Source of the DNA: Flavobacteriaceae bacterium PS02334
GTDB lineage: Bacteria; Bacteroidota; Bacteroidia; Flavobacteriales; Flavobacteriaceae
Direction: 5' to 3'
DNA length: 64,000 nt
Assembly (NCBI GenBank): GCA_029959295.1
Contig: JASCOH010000011.1
Coordinates: forward strand, 34,700 to 98,699
The translations under genes were made by a program, and so were the position numbers. The notes under the pieces are model-generated. The model was not told where the DNA came from, did not search any database, and was given only the letters and a program-made list of their open reading frames with translations. Within the stretch, counting starts at the first letter, position 1, and every line of letters starts with the position of its first letter. Of the stretch, positions 54,016 to 63,911 are shown in pieces.

Positions 54016-57000
54016 ATGAAAAAGACAATTTTACTTTTCCTCCTGCTATTTTACTATGTTTCTTTTGCACAGCAAACAGAGAATGTTTCTATTGAATGGG
54101 TTGATAATTCGGGTGTTTCCTCTGAAGAAATCGCTATTAAGATTCCAATAATTAAATCTCCGGGCTTTTTTTATGACTATAATACAAGCGAAATTTTCTT
54201 TAATCTTAAGATTCCTGTAGCGGGATTTGCAGACGAAAACAGCTTAAAAATTACAAATATTGTATACGAAAGCATTCCGCAATCAAAATTAGGAGCACTT
54301 TCTGTGGCATTAATTCCGAATTCGATCAAAGCTACGATCAAAAACATGAACAATCCGGAAAATCAGCGAGCAGTTATTACGCTATCTCCTATTATAAAAA
54401 GTGGCAATGGATTTCAAAGAGTGAAATCGTTCAGCTATTCTTATTCTTTAGGAAATGAACAGCGAAATAGAAGTTCATATAATATAAATGCTGTCACAAA
54501 TTCGGTTTTGAGTTCAGGCGAGTGGTTCCGTTTTTATGTAGAAAAATCAGGAGTTTACAAAATTTCCCGAACTTTTTTACAAAGCCTTGGCATGAATGTC
54601 GGTTCAATTGATGCTAGAAATCTAAAAATATATGGAAACGGAGGCAGAATGCTTCCTTTATTAAACAGCGAATTCTATCCAATTGATTTAACAGAAAACG
54701 CGATAACAGTAATTGGTGAAAGCGATGGTTCTTTTGACAATGATGATTATATTTTATTTTATGCAGAAGGCGTTGATAATTGGAATGAAGACAGCCAAAC
54801 CCACAACAATCTTTTTTCAGACCGCTCCTATTATTATGTAACAGCTCAAGGCGGCTCGGGAAAAAGAATTGGCAACATGCTTGCAATTGCAGATAATGCA
54901 ACAAGAAACGTAACTACTTTTGACGATTACCAATATTATGAAATTGACAAAAACAACATTGCACGTCTAGGAAGACGATGGTTTGGCGACCCCTTTAACA
55001 TTAAGGAAGAACAGACTTTTGAATTTGATTTTCCAAATATCGTACCCGCTTCCCAGATGCAGATTAATGTGACTGGCGCGGCAAATGCTTTTGCAAGAAC
55101 AAATTTAAATATCGCAGTCAACAATCAAAACATAGGAACTATAGACTTTCCCGCATTAACTGCAAATAGCGGCACGCAGGCTTTTTTGGGTGGATTTCCT
55201 TCAACTACAACATCGGGCACTCCTGCTTTTTCATCTTTTCCAGCAACAAATAAAGTTACTGTAAAACTGACTTACGACAATAATGGAATTCCGAGCGCAA
55301 ACGCCTACCTAGATTATATCATATTAAAAGCACAAAGAAATCTCCAAGGTTATGGCAAGCAATTCAGATTTCAATACAATGAAGCAAATTCCGTTACCGG
55401 AGTAGCGCAATACCAGCTTTCAAATGCAGGCGGAATAAGCCAAGTTTGGGATATTACAGATATTTACAACCCTGCAAAAATAGAAAACAACAGAGCTGCA
55501 CAATTTACATTTAAGGCTTATTTGGGTGAAATCAGAAAATATATTGCGATTGATCCTGCCGATTATTTTACGCCCTTAAAAGAATCTCAGCCAAGAGTCG
55601 CAAACCAAAATTTAAAAGGAACGATTTTCAAAAATAATCAAGGCGCTTTTCAAGATGTAGATTATATAATTGTAACACCCGCTTCTTTAGCAGCACAGGC
55701 AGAACGTTTGGCAAATTTCCACAGAAGCTATTCTCAGTTGAACGTGAAAGTTGTCACCCTAGAATCTATCAATCAAGAATTTTCTTCTGGAAAACAAGAT
55801 ATTGGCGCTATTAGAAACTTCGTGAAATATGTTTACAACAACGCTTCCCTTCCAACCAAAAGATTGAAATATTTGAATTTATTCGGAGATGCTTCTTATG
55901 ATTACAAAAGCAGGACACCTAACAACACGAACATCATCCCTATTTACCATGCGCTTGACAGTTTTAATCTAAGCGCTTCGATCATGAGCGACGATTTTTA
56001 TGCACTTCTCAGCGATAATGAAGGAAAAATGACCGGCGCTTTAATCGACGATATGGAAATTGCCGTGGGAAGAATGCTGGTAAACGACCCGGCTCAAGCC
56101 GCTCAAATGGTTACAAAAGTTATCGAATATCACGGCATTGAATCTTATGGAAAATGGCGAAATAATTTTGTACTGATTTCTGATGACGTCGATGAAGATT
56201 GGGAAGCACAGCTTCAGCAAGGAATTGATGAATTGGGAGATAAAATTTCACTAGAAAAGCCTTTTGTAAACGTAAAGAAAATCCACACCGATTCTTATGT
56301 CCAAGAAGCATCTTCTGGAGGAAATCGCTATCCAAAAGCAAGAAAAGATTTTATCGACGAGCTTGAGCAAGGCGCTTTGGTATTTAATTATTTTGGCCAC
56401 GGAGGCGAAGACGGACTTGCCAAAGAGAGAATTTTTGAAAAAACAGACGCTCAAAATCTAAATAATAAAGATAAGTATCCGTTATTTATTACGATCACTT
56501 GTGAATTTACCAGATTCGACAATCCTTACAGGCCGACTGCAGGAGAATATATGTATTGGAATCCTGGCGGAGGCGCAATTTCATTGGTAACAACTACAAG
56601 GCAAATTGATCCCGCGACTGGAAAAAATATTAATGATGAATTTTCAGATGTGCTTTATGGTTTTGGGACAAATACTTACGTTCCGATTGCAGAAGCTTTG
56701 CGTCTTGGGAAAAATAATTCAAGATATTCTTCCTTAATGGTATCTTATATTGGAGATCCGGCGATTAAGCTTGCTATCCCGAAACCAACAATTGTCTTGA
56801 CAAAAATTAACGACGAGCCTGCAGAAACTTCAGCTTTCGTCTTCAATGCTTTAAGACCCGTAAAATTGACTGGAGAAGTAAGAAATCTAGACGGAAACAC
56901 AATCATATCAAACTACAACGGCGATTTGTCCGTAAATATATTTGACAAAAAAGTACAGAGAGCAACTTTAGGAAATGACGGAACTAGAAATGGCTCTGGA

Positions 57001-57885
57001 CTAATTATCATGAATTTTACCTTATTGGGAGAAACCATTTTCCGCGGAAATGCTTCTGTTAAAAACGGCCAGTTTGAATTTAATTTCGTAGTTCCGAGAG
57101 ATATTACAATCCCTGTTGGAGATGGCCGCATCAGCTTTTATGCCAAAAGAACGCAAGGACTGGAAGACCAAACGGGATACAATGCTTCCATCAAAGTCGG
57201 CGGAATTAACGAAACCGCAGTTGCAGATAATATTGGCCCGAGAGCAAAACTTTACATGAATGACGAAACCTTTATTTCAGGCGGAATCACGAATTCATCA
57301 CCGTTTTTCTTGGCCTTTTTAGAAGATGAAAACGGCATCAACACAGCGAGCGGCATCGGCCACGATATTACTGCGGTTTTAGACGGAGACGAAAATAATC
57401 CTTTTATCCTTAACGACTATTATGAAACCGAATTGGATGATTTTACCAAAGGAAAACTTCGCTTTCCGTTGAGAAATTTAGTTGTCGGGCTTCACACCAT
57501 TACTTTTAAAGCTTGGGATGTTTACAATAATCCGATCACCGCTGAGATTCAATTTATTGTTGTTGGCGACGAATCTGTAACATTAACGCACGTTTTGAAT
57601 TACCCAAATCCATTTGTGAGCTATACGCAGTTTTGGTTTACGCACAACCGCCCTTACGAACCTTTAGAAGTTCAGGTTCAAATCCTTACAATTACAGGAA
57701 AAATTGTAAAAACGATAAATCAAGTGGTAAGCACAGAAGGATTTTTATCAAGAGAAATTACTTGGGACGGAAAAGACGATTTTGGCGATAAAATCGGAAA
57801 AGGAGTCTACGTTTACAAGCTGACGGTCAAATCAACTTTCACAAATAAGAAGACAGAAAAATTTGAGAAACTTGTTATACTTTAA
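54016..57885 (+). CDS. porU: Type IX secretion system sortase PorU
   Basis: 1289 aa. Signal peptide ends near residue 18 (VSFA). The central gingipain-like (C25) protease domain has catalytic H795 in YFGHGGEDGLA and C829 in ITCEFTRFDNP. The C-terminus is a T9SS-type beta domain (LNYPNPFVSYTQFWF to FEKLVIL). PorU removes the C-terminal signal of secreted proteins and attaches them to surface lipopolysaccharide. Divergent from gldJ and directly before porV, as in other Flavobacteria. Confidence 0.96.
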   Translation: MKKTILLFLLLFYYVSFAQQTENVSIEWVDNSGVSSEEIAIKIPIIKSPGFFYDYNTSEIFFNLKIPVAGFADENSLKITNIVYESIPQSKLGALSVALIPNSIKATIKNMNNPENQRAVITLSPIIKSGNGFQRVKSFSYSYSLGNEQRNRSSYNINAVTNSVLSSGEWFRFYVEKSGVYKISRTFLQSLGMNVGSIDARNLKIYGNGGRMLPLLNSEFYPIDLTENAITVIGESDGSFDNDDYILFYAEGVDNWNEDSQTHNNLFSDRSYYYVTAQGGSGKRIGNMLAIADNATRNVTTFDDYQYYEIDKNNIARLGRRWFGDPFNIKEEQTFEFDFPNIVPASQMQINVTGAANAFARTNLNIAVNNQNIGTIDFPALTANSGTQAFLGGFPSTTTSGTPAFSSFPATNKVTVKLTYDNNGIPSANAYLDYIILKAQRNLQGYGKQFRFQYNEANSVTGVAQYQLSNAGGISQVWDITDIYNPAKIENNRAAQFTFKAYLGEIRKYIAIDPADYFTPLKESQPRVANQNLKGTIFKNNQGAFQDVDYIIVTPASLAAQAERLANFHRSYSQLNVKVVTLESINQEFSSGKQDIGAIRNFVKYVYNNASLPTKRLKYLNLFGDASYDYKSRTPNNTNIIPIYHALDSFNLSASIMSDDFYALLSDNEGKMTGALIDDMEIAVGRMLVNDPAQAAQMVTKVIEYHGIESYGKWRNNFVLISDDVDEDWEAQLQQGIDELGDKISLEKPFVNVKKIHTDSYVQEASSGGNRYPKARKDFIDELEQGALVFNYFGHGGEDGLAKERIFEKTDAQNLNNKDKYPLFITITCEFTRFDNPYRPTAGEYMYWNPGGGAISLVTTTRQIDPATGKNINDEFSDVLYGFGTNTYVPIAEALRLGKNNSRYSSLMVSYIGDPAIKLAIPKPTIVLTKINDEPAETSAFVFNALRPVKLTGEVRNLDGNTIISNYNGDLSVNIFDKKVQRATLGNDGTRNGSGLIIMNFTLLGETIFRGNASVKNGQFEFNFVVPRDITIPVGDGRISFYAKRTQGLEDQTGYNASIKVGGINETAVADNIGPRAKLYMNDETFISGGITNSSPFFLAFLEDENGINTASGIGHDITAVLDGDENNPFILNDYYETELDDFTKGKLRFPLRNLVVGLHTITFKAWDVYNNPITAEIQFIVVGDESVTLTHVLNYPNPFVSYTQFWFTHNRPYEPLEVQVQILTITGKIVKTINQVVSTEGFLSREITWDGKDDFGDKIGKGVYVYKLTVKSTFTNKKTEKFEKLVIL

Positions 57886-57901
57886 TAAAATACTATATTT
57901 G
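57872..57901 (+). promoter_or_regulatory. Promoter of porV inside the end of porU
   Basis: TTG at 57872-57874 in the last codons of porU, exactly 19 bp, then TATATTTG at 57894-57901. Exact consensus match, same geometry as the tRNA-Val promoter. Confidence 0.75.
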
Positions 57902-57923
57902 TTTAATAAATTTTAATCGAGAA

Positions 57924-59099
57924 ATGAAAAAAACCGCCTTATTAATAATTTGCATATTAGGATTTAATGTACTTAAAGCCCAAGAAGACAGAGTAATAAC
58001 AACTGGAGTTCCTTTCCTTATGATCGCTGGTGACGCGCGTTCAGCTGGTATGGGAGACATCGGTGTCGCTACTTCGCCTGATGCCTATTCACAACAATGG
58101 AACCCTGCAAAATATGCTTTTTCTTTAGATAAGCAAGGATTTTCAGTGAGCTATACTCCTTACCTAACCGATCTTGTTAACGATATTTCATTAGGCCAGG
58201 CTACTTATTTTAACAGAATCAGTGAAAAAAGTGCCTTTGCTGCGAGTTTGAGATTTTTCAGCTTAGGTGAAATCGAATTGAGAGGAGAAGATCCAAATGA
58301 CTTCGTAAACGTAGTAAAACCAAGCGAATTTGCATTTGACCTTTCTTATGCCTTGAAATTAAGCGAAAGATTTTCTATGTCTGTTGGAGGTCGCTATATT
58401 CGTTCCAACCTAAGAATTCCTAGTGAAGGAACAAATGCTTCTGCAGCAACTTCTTTTGCCGTAGACGTTTCTGGTTACTACCAATCTGAAGAAATTGCCT
58501 ATGACGATTTCAACGGAAGATGGAGAGGTGGATTCAACTTCCAAAACTTAGGACCAAAAATCAATTACGATTTAGATGATTCTGACAGCGGTTCGAACTT
58601 TTTGCCAGCCAATATGAAACTTGGTGGTGGATTTGATTTTATTTTTGACGAATATAACAAAGTTTCGATCAATGCGGAAGTAAACAAATTGTTAGTTCCA
58701 ACGCCTCAAAATCCAGATTTGAATGGAGACGGAACAATTACTGACGAAGAAAGAGCACAAAACAATAGAGATTACCGTTCAATCGGATGGACAGAAGGAA
58801 TTTTCAAATCTTTCAATGACGCGCCTGACGGAATGAAAGAAGAATTAAAAGAATTTACTTGGGCTTTAGGAGCTGAATATGTCTACCAAGATTCATTCGC
58901 CTTGAGAGCTGGTTATTTCAATGAAAGCGAAGAAAAAGGAGCCAGAAAATTCATGTCGCTTGGTGCTGGGTTCAAATACAACATCATTAAAATCGACGTT
59001 TCATACTTATTCTCAGCTTCAAAAGTAAAAAACCCTTTAGAAAACACACTTCGTTTCTCTCTTAGCTTTGCTTTCGGAGACAAATACGATGAATATTAG
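57924..59099 (+). CDS. porV: Type IX secretion outer-membrane protein PorV
   Basis: 391 aa. Signal peptide MKKTALLIICILGFNVLKA. The mature protein is a 14-strand FadL-type barrel with GVPFLMIAGDARSAGMGDIG, the PorV hallmark, and a typical C-terminal barrel strand. PorV receives T9SS cargo from the translocon and passes it to PorU. Its own promoter lies at the end of porU. Confidence 0.96.
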   Translation: MKKTALLIICILGFNVLKAQEDRVITTGVPFLMIAGDARSAGMGDIGVATSPDAYSQQWNPAKYAFSLDKQGFSVSYTPYLTDLVNDISLGQATYFNRISEKSAFAASLRFFSLGEIELRGEDPNDFVNVVKPSEFAFDLSYALKLSERFSMSVGGRYIRSNLRIPSEGTNASAATSFAVDVSGYYQSEEIAYDDFNGRWRGGFNFQNLGPKINYDLDDSDSGSNFLPANMKLGGGFDFIFDEYNKVSINAEVNKLLVPTPQNPDLNGDGTITDEERAQNNRDYRSIGWTEGIFKSFNDAPDGMKEELKEFTWALGAEYVYQDSFALRAGYFNESEEKGARKFMSLGAGFKYNIIKIDVSYLFSASKVKNPLENTLRFSLSFAFGDKYDEY

Positions 59100-59116
59100 T
59101 ATATAATTTAAAGACG

Positions 59117-59154
59117 AAAAAATCCAAATTGCTTTCATTAGTAATTTGGATTTT
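59117..59154 (+). terminator. Terminator of porV
   Basis: Stem AAAATCCAAATT/AATTTGGATTTT with a 12-base loop, then T run. Confidence 0.85.
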
Positions 59155-59171
59155 TTTTCCTCAAAACATTT

Positions 59172-59654
59172 ATGAAACAAATCAATATTACGACTACCTT
59201 TTCTGTTTTTGATTCTAAGGAAGAACTTCCAGCGGATATTCTAAATTTAATGGATCAAGCGATTGAAATCAGAAAAAAGGCTTATGCTCCTTATTCAAAA
59301 TTCAGAGTTGGTTGCGCCATTTTATTAGACAATGGAAAAATTGTTTTAGGTTCCAACCAAGAAAACGCCGCTTATCCATCAGGATTATGTGCTGAAAGAG
59401 TTGCCATTTTTCAAGCCGGAGCCATTTATCCGGAAGCAAAAATCTTAAAAATGACTATTTCTGCAACAGCAGATGAAAAACCGGTGCTTGCTCCTATTCC
59501 GCCTTGTGGTGCTTGCAGGCAATCTATTTCTGAATATGAATTCAAGCAAGAAACTCCGATAGAAATTTATTTTATGGGCGAATCCGGAGAAGTTTACAAA
59601 TCAGATTCTTTAAAAAATCTGCTTCCGTTTCTATTTGATAAAAACTATTTATAA
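59172..59654 (+). CDS. cdd: Cytidine deaminase
   Basis: 160 aa. Zinc site CAERVAIFQAG (with the proton-relay glutamate) and PPCGACRQ; APYSKFRVGCAIL and NQENAAYPSGLC precede it. Turns (deoxy)cytidine into (deoxy)uridine. Length fits the tetrameric form. Own transcript between the porV terminator and pdhA. Confidence 0.95.
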   Translation: MKQINITTTFSVFDSKEELPADILNLMDQAIEIRKKAYAPYSKFRVGCAILLDNGKIVLGSNQENAAYPSGLCAERVAIFQAGAIYPEAKILKMTISATADEKPVLAPIPPCGACRQSISEYEFKQETPIEIYFMGESGEVYKSDSLKNLLPFLFDKNYL

Positions 59655-59703
59655 AAAAACCTAAAATTTACCTTTTAAGTTTTAGTTCTAAGTCGGAATG
59701 TCT

Positions 59704-59711
59704 TATTTTTG
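59704..59711 (+). promoter_or_regulatory. -7 element TATTTTTG of pdhA
   Basis: Exact TAnnTTTG match with a TTTA box about 19 bp upstream; 85 bp before the ATG, so the leader is long for this region. Confidence 0.5.
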
Positions 59712-59796
59712 CATTTCGCAAATTTGTGTGAGAAAACTATTTTGCGTCTACAACTAGCAATTTACTGGCACGATAACGTTTAGCAAAAAACAAACA

Positions 59797-60795
59797 ATGA
59801 AAGAAGTTACAAAAGAAGTTTACTTAAAGTGGTATGAAGACATGCTGCTTTGGAGAAAATTTGAAGACAAATTAGCCGCTTTGTATATCCAGCAAAAAGT
59901 AAGAGGTTTTCTTCACTTATATAATGGTCAAGAAGCTGTTTTAGCCGGAGCATTGCACGCAATGGATTTATCAAAAGATAAAATGATTACTGCTTATAGA
60001 AACCACGTTCAGCCAATCGGAATGGGTGTTGATCCAAAAGCTGTCATGGCTGAGTTGCTTGGAAAAGTAACAGGAACATCTAAAGGAATGGGTGGTTCTA
60101 TGCACATATTTTCAAAAGAAAAAGGTTTTTACGGAGGTCACGGTATCGTTGGAGCGCAAATTCCAGTTGGTGCAGGTATTGCTTTCGCAGATAAATATTT
60201 TAATACTGGCGGTGTAACCATGACTTATTTTGGTGATGGAGCGGCACGCCAAGGTTCTTTGCACGAAGCTTTTAACATGGCAATGTTATGGAAACTTCCG
60301 GTTGTATTTATCGTTGAAAATAACGGTTATGCCATGGGAACTTCTGTTGAAAGAACTGCAAACCACACAGATATCTGGAAACTTGGTTTAGGCTATGAAA
60401 TGCCTTGCGGACCAGTTGACGGAATGAATCCTGTGAAAGTAGCTGAAGCAATGCATGAAGCGATCGACAGAGCGCGTCGTGGCGACGGACCAACTTTCCT
60501 TGAAATGAAAACATACCGTTACAGAGGACATTCAATGTCTGATGCACAGTTATACAGATCAAAAGAAGAGGTTGAAGAATACAAAAAAATTGACCCGATC
60601 ACTCAAGTTTTAGACGTAATCAAAGAAAACAATTATGCTACTGAAGCAGAAATTGAAGCGATTGACGAAAGAGTAAAAGCTTTGGTTGAAGAATGTGCTC
60701 AATTTGCTGAGGAATCTCCATTCCCAGAAGTACAGCAACTTTATGATGTTGTTTACGAACAAGAAAACTATCCTTTCATCCCTCATAAACTATAA
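59797..60795 (+). CDS. pdhA: Pyruvate dehydrogenase E1 component, alpha subunit
   Basis: 332 aa. Thiamine diphosphate motif GDGAARQGSLHEAF ... VFIVENNGYAMGT, and the loop YRYRGHSMSDAQLYRSKEEV. It decarboxylates pyruvate together with a beta subunit. Separated from the E2 gene by only 5 bp. No pdhB is found in the window. Confidence 0.96.
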   Translation: MKEVTKEVYLKWYEDMLLWRKFEDKLAALYIQQKVRGFLHLYNGQEAVLAGALHAMDLSKDKMITAYRNHVQPIGMGVDPKAVMAELLGKVTGTSKGMGGSMHIFSKEKGFYGGHGIVGAQIPVGAGIAFADKYFNTGGVTMTYFGDGAARQGSLHEAFNMAMLWKLPVVFIVENNGYAMGTSVERTANHTDIWKLGLGYEMPCGPVDGMNPVKVAEAMHEAIDRARRGDGPTFLEMKTYRYRGHSMSDAQLYRSKEEVEEYKKIDPITQVLDVIKENNYATEAEIEAIDERVKALVEECAQFAEESPFPEVQQLYDVVYEQENYPFIPHKL

Positions 60796-60800
60796 TCATT

Positions 60801-62498
60801 ATGGCAATCAAAATCACAATGCCTCGCTTAAGCGATACTATGACAGAAGGAACTGTTGCTACATGGTTGAAAAAAGTTGGGGACGAAATTAAAGAAGGAG
60901 ACATCCTTGCAGAAATCGAGACGGATAAAGCAACAATGGAATTTGAAGCTTTTGACGCTGGAACTTTATTGCACATCGGAATTCAAGAAGGAGAATCTGC
61001 TCCAATTGATTCGCTTTTGGCAATTATCGGTAAAGAAGGTGAAGATATTTCAGATTTATTAGCTGGCGGAAGTTCATCTGACAAAAAAGAAAGTTCCGAA
61101 GCTTCGAAACCAAAAGAAGAAACTAAATCTGAAGAAAAATCAGCTGAAGCTCCGAAAGAAGAGAAAAAAGAAGAAGCTCCAAAAGCGGAAAGCGCATCAT
61201 TGCCAAAAGGTGTAATTGTTGTTACAATGCCACGTTTAAGCGATACAATGACTGACGGAACTGTGGCGACATGGTTGAAAAAAGTAGGAGATAAAATTGC
61301 CGAAGGAGATATTCTTGCTGAAATTGAAACTGATAAAGCTACAATGGAATTTGAATCTTTCAATTCAGGAACTTTATTAGAAATCGGTATCAAAGAAGGA
61401 GAATCTGCCCCAGTTGACAGCGTTTTAGCTATCATCGGACCAGAAGGAACTGATGTTTCTGGTATTGCTGAAAACTTCAAAAAAGGTGGCGCAGCTCCTG
61501 CTCCAGCAAAAGAAGAAAAGGCAGAAACTAAATCTGAAGAAAAATCAGAATCTAAAGAAGAGCCGAAAAAAGAGGAATCTAAAGAAGAAACAATTGAAAC
61601 TGTTTCTGACGGAAAAAGAATTTTCATTTCGCCTTTGGCTAAAAAAATTGCTGAAGAGAAAAAAATCAATATATCACAAGTAAAAGGAACAGGCGAAAAC
61701 GGACGTATCGTGAAAAGCGATATCGAAAACTTCAAGCCTTCAGAAGCTCAAGCTCCGAAAGAAGCTGGCAAATCTGAAAGCGCTTCTGCCGTGAAACCAT
61801 TTGTTGCTGCAGGAGAAACTTCTTCTGAAGAAATCAAAAATTCTCAAATGCGCAAAATTATTGCGAAGCGTTTGTCAGAATCTGCTTTCACCGCACCACA
61901 TTTCTACTTGACTATTGAAGTAGCAATGGACAGCGCAATGGCTTCAAGAAACACAATCAATTCATTGCCAGACACGAAAGTTTCTTTCAATGATATGGTT
62001 ATCAAAGCGTGTGCGATGGCCTTGAAAAAACATCCAAAAGTAAATTCTCAATGGAAAGATGATGTGACTGTTATCAATCACCACATTAACATTGGAGTTG
62101 CTGTTGCTGTTGAAGACGGTTTGGTTGTTCCGGTTCTTAAATTTGCTGATCAATTGAGCCTGACTCAAATTGGAGGAAATGTAAGAGACGTTGCCGGAAG
62201 AGCTAAAAACAAAAAATTACAGCCTGCCGAAATGGAAGGAAGTACTTTTACAGTTTCAAATTTGGGTATGTTTGGTATCACAGAATTCACTTCTATCATC
62301 AACCAGCCAAACTCTGCAATTCTTTCTGTCGGAGCAATTGTTGAAAAACCAGTTGTAAGAAACGGAGCGATTGTTATTGGAAACACAATGAAAGTAACCC
62401 TTGCTTGCGACCACAGAACTGTTGACGGAGCTACAGGAGCACAATTCTTGCAGACTTTGAGACAATACTTGGAAAATCCGGTTACGATGTTAGCATAA
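60801..62498 (+). CDS. pdhC: Dihydrolipoamide acetyltransferase (PDH E2) with two lipoyl domains
   Basis: 565 aa. Two lipoyl domains, each with ETDKATMEFE around residues 41-50 and 175-184 (the lysine carries lipoate), joined by charged Lys/Glu/Ala/Pro-rich linkers. Then a subunit-binding domain (FISPLAKKIAEEKKINI), and the catalytic domain ending in CDHRTVDGATGAQFL with the active-site histidine. It forms the core of the pyruvate dehydrogenase complex. Confidence 0.96.
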   Translation: MAIKITMPRLSDTMTEGTVATWLKKVGDEIKEGDILAEIETDKATMEFEAFDAGTLLHIGIQEGESAPIDSLLAIIGKEGEDISDLLAGGSSSDKKESSEASKPKEETKSEEKSAEAPKEEKKEEAPKAESASLPKGVIVVTMPRLSDTMTDGTVATWLKKVGDKIAEGDILAEIETDKATMEFESFNSGTLLEIGIKEGESAPVDSVLAIIGPEGTDVSGIAENFKKGGAAPAPAKEEKAETKSEEKSESKEEPKKEESKEETIETVSDGKRIFISPLAKKIAEEKKINISQVKGTGENGRIVKSDIENFKPSEAQAPKEAGKSESASAVKPFVAAGETSSEEIKNSQMRKIIAKRLSESAFTAPHFYLTIEVAMDSAMASRNTINSLPDTKVSFNDMVIKACAMALKKHPKVNSQWKDDVTVINHHINIGVAVAVEDGLVVPVLKFADQLSLTQIGGNVRDVAGRAKNKKLQPAEMEGSTFTVSNLGMFGITEFTSIINQPNSAILSVGAIVEKPVVRNGAIVIGNTMKVTLACDHRTVDGATGAQFLQTLRQYLENPVTMLA

Positions 62499-62516
62499 GC
62501 TAATCTCTTTATAAAT

Positions 62517-62550
62517 AAAAAATCCCGTTCATTTATGTTCGGGATTTTTT
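62517..62550. terminator. Bidirectional terminator
   Basis: Stem AAAAAATCCCG/CGGGATTTTTT with a 12-base loop, between pdhC and the convergent glycosyltransferase. Confidence 0.88.
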
Positions 62551-62579
62551 ATTTATAAAAATTTGATGATTCAGAAAGT

Positions 62580-63818
62580 CTATTTATTTTTCTCCTGAAT
62601 CCATTTCGCCATATATTTTGTAGCATTCATAGTATTGTGTTGCAATATCGAACCAATAAAATTCTGCTGCCTGTGGATTTCAAGTTTCTTTTGAACTCTT
62701 ATAATTTGTTGAATAAAATTTTCTTCATATAAATTCCTATCATAGCGCTGGTTTATAATATTTCTTCCATTATTTTGGGCTTCCAGCCAAATATTTTCAT
62801 CGGAGTATAATTGAGTAGCTTTTTCAGCAAAACCTTCTATAGAATTGGCTATAAATCCATTCCATGGCAATTCTCCAAACATAGATTCAGCACCGATAGA
62901 AGTGGTTACGCTTGGCGTTCCACAATGCATCGCATCCAAAAGTTTTCCTTTAATTCCTGCTCCAAAACGAATTGGAGCTAACATTACTTTTGCTTTTTTT
63001 ATAACGTTATAAGCATTTTCAGCCCTCCCAAAAACATAGAATCGCTCTTTTTCATTGTGCAGTTGAAATACCTTTTGAGATGGATAAGCTCCGTAAATCA
63101 ATAATTTTGCCTTAGGCAATCTCTCAGATAATGATGGCCAAATTGTTTCTTTTAAGTATTGAACAGCATTCCAATTAGGTTCGTGCCAAAAATTTCCTAT
63201 AAATATAAAATCATTTCTATCATTAAAACTAGGAAGAGAATCATAAAAATCATCAGCTATTTTATCACTAAATATTGGGAGATAATGCAAAAGCGATTTA
63301 TCAATTTTAAAGGAATTTATAAGCAAGTCAATTTCAAATTCAGATATAATCAAAGATAAATCACATCTTAAAATGCTTGCGATTTCTCTTTTTGCAGTAT
63401 CAGAAAACAAGTAAGTTTGATTAAATTCCTTTTTTTCTTTGAATGCTTTATGCCTTGCTTGACGTAGAAAATGTAAATCTTCTGTATCTAAAATCCGCAA
63501 ACTATTAGGACAAACATTTGCAACCCTCCATCCGAATTGTTCTTCTGTCATAAAACGATCAAACAAAACAATATCCGGATTTATTTCTTTTAACAAAACA
63601 TTAAAGCTATCAGAATTTAAAACTATAGAATATTTAGAGATACCTATTGACTCAATATCAAAACTGTAATCACTAACAAGTGAAGACGATGAAAAAGCGA
63701 CATCCCAATTATTAGCTAAAAACAATTGCAACAATTGCAACATTCGAGAACCAGCTGCAGAAGAATTTGGCTCAGGCCAAACAGATCCAATAACTAATAT
63801 CTTTTGTTTCTTTTCCAT
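62580..63818 (-). CDS. Glycosyltransferase, GT-B fold (family 4-like)
   Basis: 412 aa. Rossmann start KILVIGSVWPEPNSSAAGS, then FIFIGNFWHEPNWNAV, KAKVMLAPIRFGAGIKGKLL and MHCGTPSVTTSIGAESMF, the donor-binding part of GT1/GT4-type enzymes. Probably makes a surface glycan. Sugar and acceptor unknown. The -7 element is 4 bp before the start, so the transcript may be leaderless. Confidence 0.85.
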   Translation of the reverse strand: MEKKQKILVIGSVWPEPNSSAAGSRMLQLLQLFLANNWDVAFSSSSLVSDYSFDIESIGISKYSIVLNSDSFNVLLKEINPDIVLFDRFMTEEQFGWRVANVCPNSLRILDTEDLHFLRQARHKAFKEKKEFNQTYLFSDTAKREIASILRCDLSLIISEFEIDLLINSFKIDKSLLHYLPIFSDKIADDFYDSLPSFNDRNDFIFIGNFWHEPNWNAVQYLKETIWPSLSERLPKAKLLIYGAYPSQKVFQLHNEKERFYVFGRAENAYNVIKKAKVMLAPIRFGAGIKGKLLDAMHCGTPSVTTSIGAESMFGELPWNGFIANSIEGFAEKATQLYSDENIWLEAQNNGRNIINQRYDRNLYEENFIQQIIRVQKKLEIHRQQNFIGSILQHNTMNATKYMAKWIQEKNK

Positions 63819-63822
63819 GCGC

Positions 63823-63830
63823 CAAAATTA
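63823..63830 (-). promoter_or_regulatory. -7 element TAATTTTG of the glycosyltransferase
   Basis: Exact TAnnTTTG match on the minus strand, four bases (GCGC) before the ATG. Confidence 0.5.
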
Positions 63831-63880
63831 GCTATATAAAAGTATTCATAGGATTTTTATCTAAATTATATCCAAAAAAA

Positions 63881-63904
63881 AATCCCTTCATTACTGAAGG
63901 GATT
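63881..63904 (-). terminator. Terminator of the rRNA operon
   Basis: Read on the minus strand, stem AATCCCTTCA/TGAAGGGATT, 4-base loop, then nine T. It follows the 5S 3' end by a few bases. Confidence 0.92.
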
Positions 63905-63911
63905 CTCAAAG

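Noticed and set aside
60983-61735. 250-codon antisense frame inside pdhC
   Set aside because: It is the mirror of the repetitive lipoyl/linker codons of a certain gene; composition (Ser/Phe-rich) is the typical shadow.
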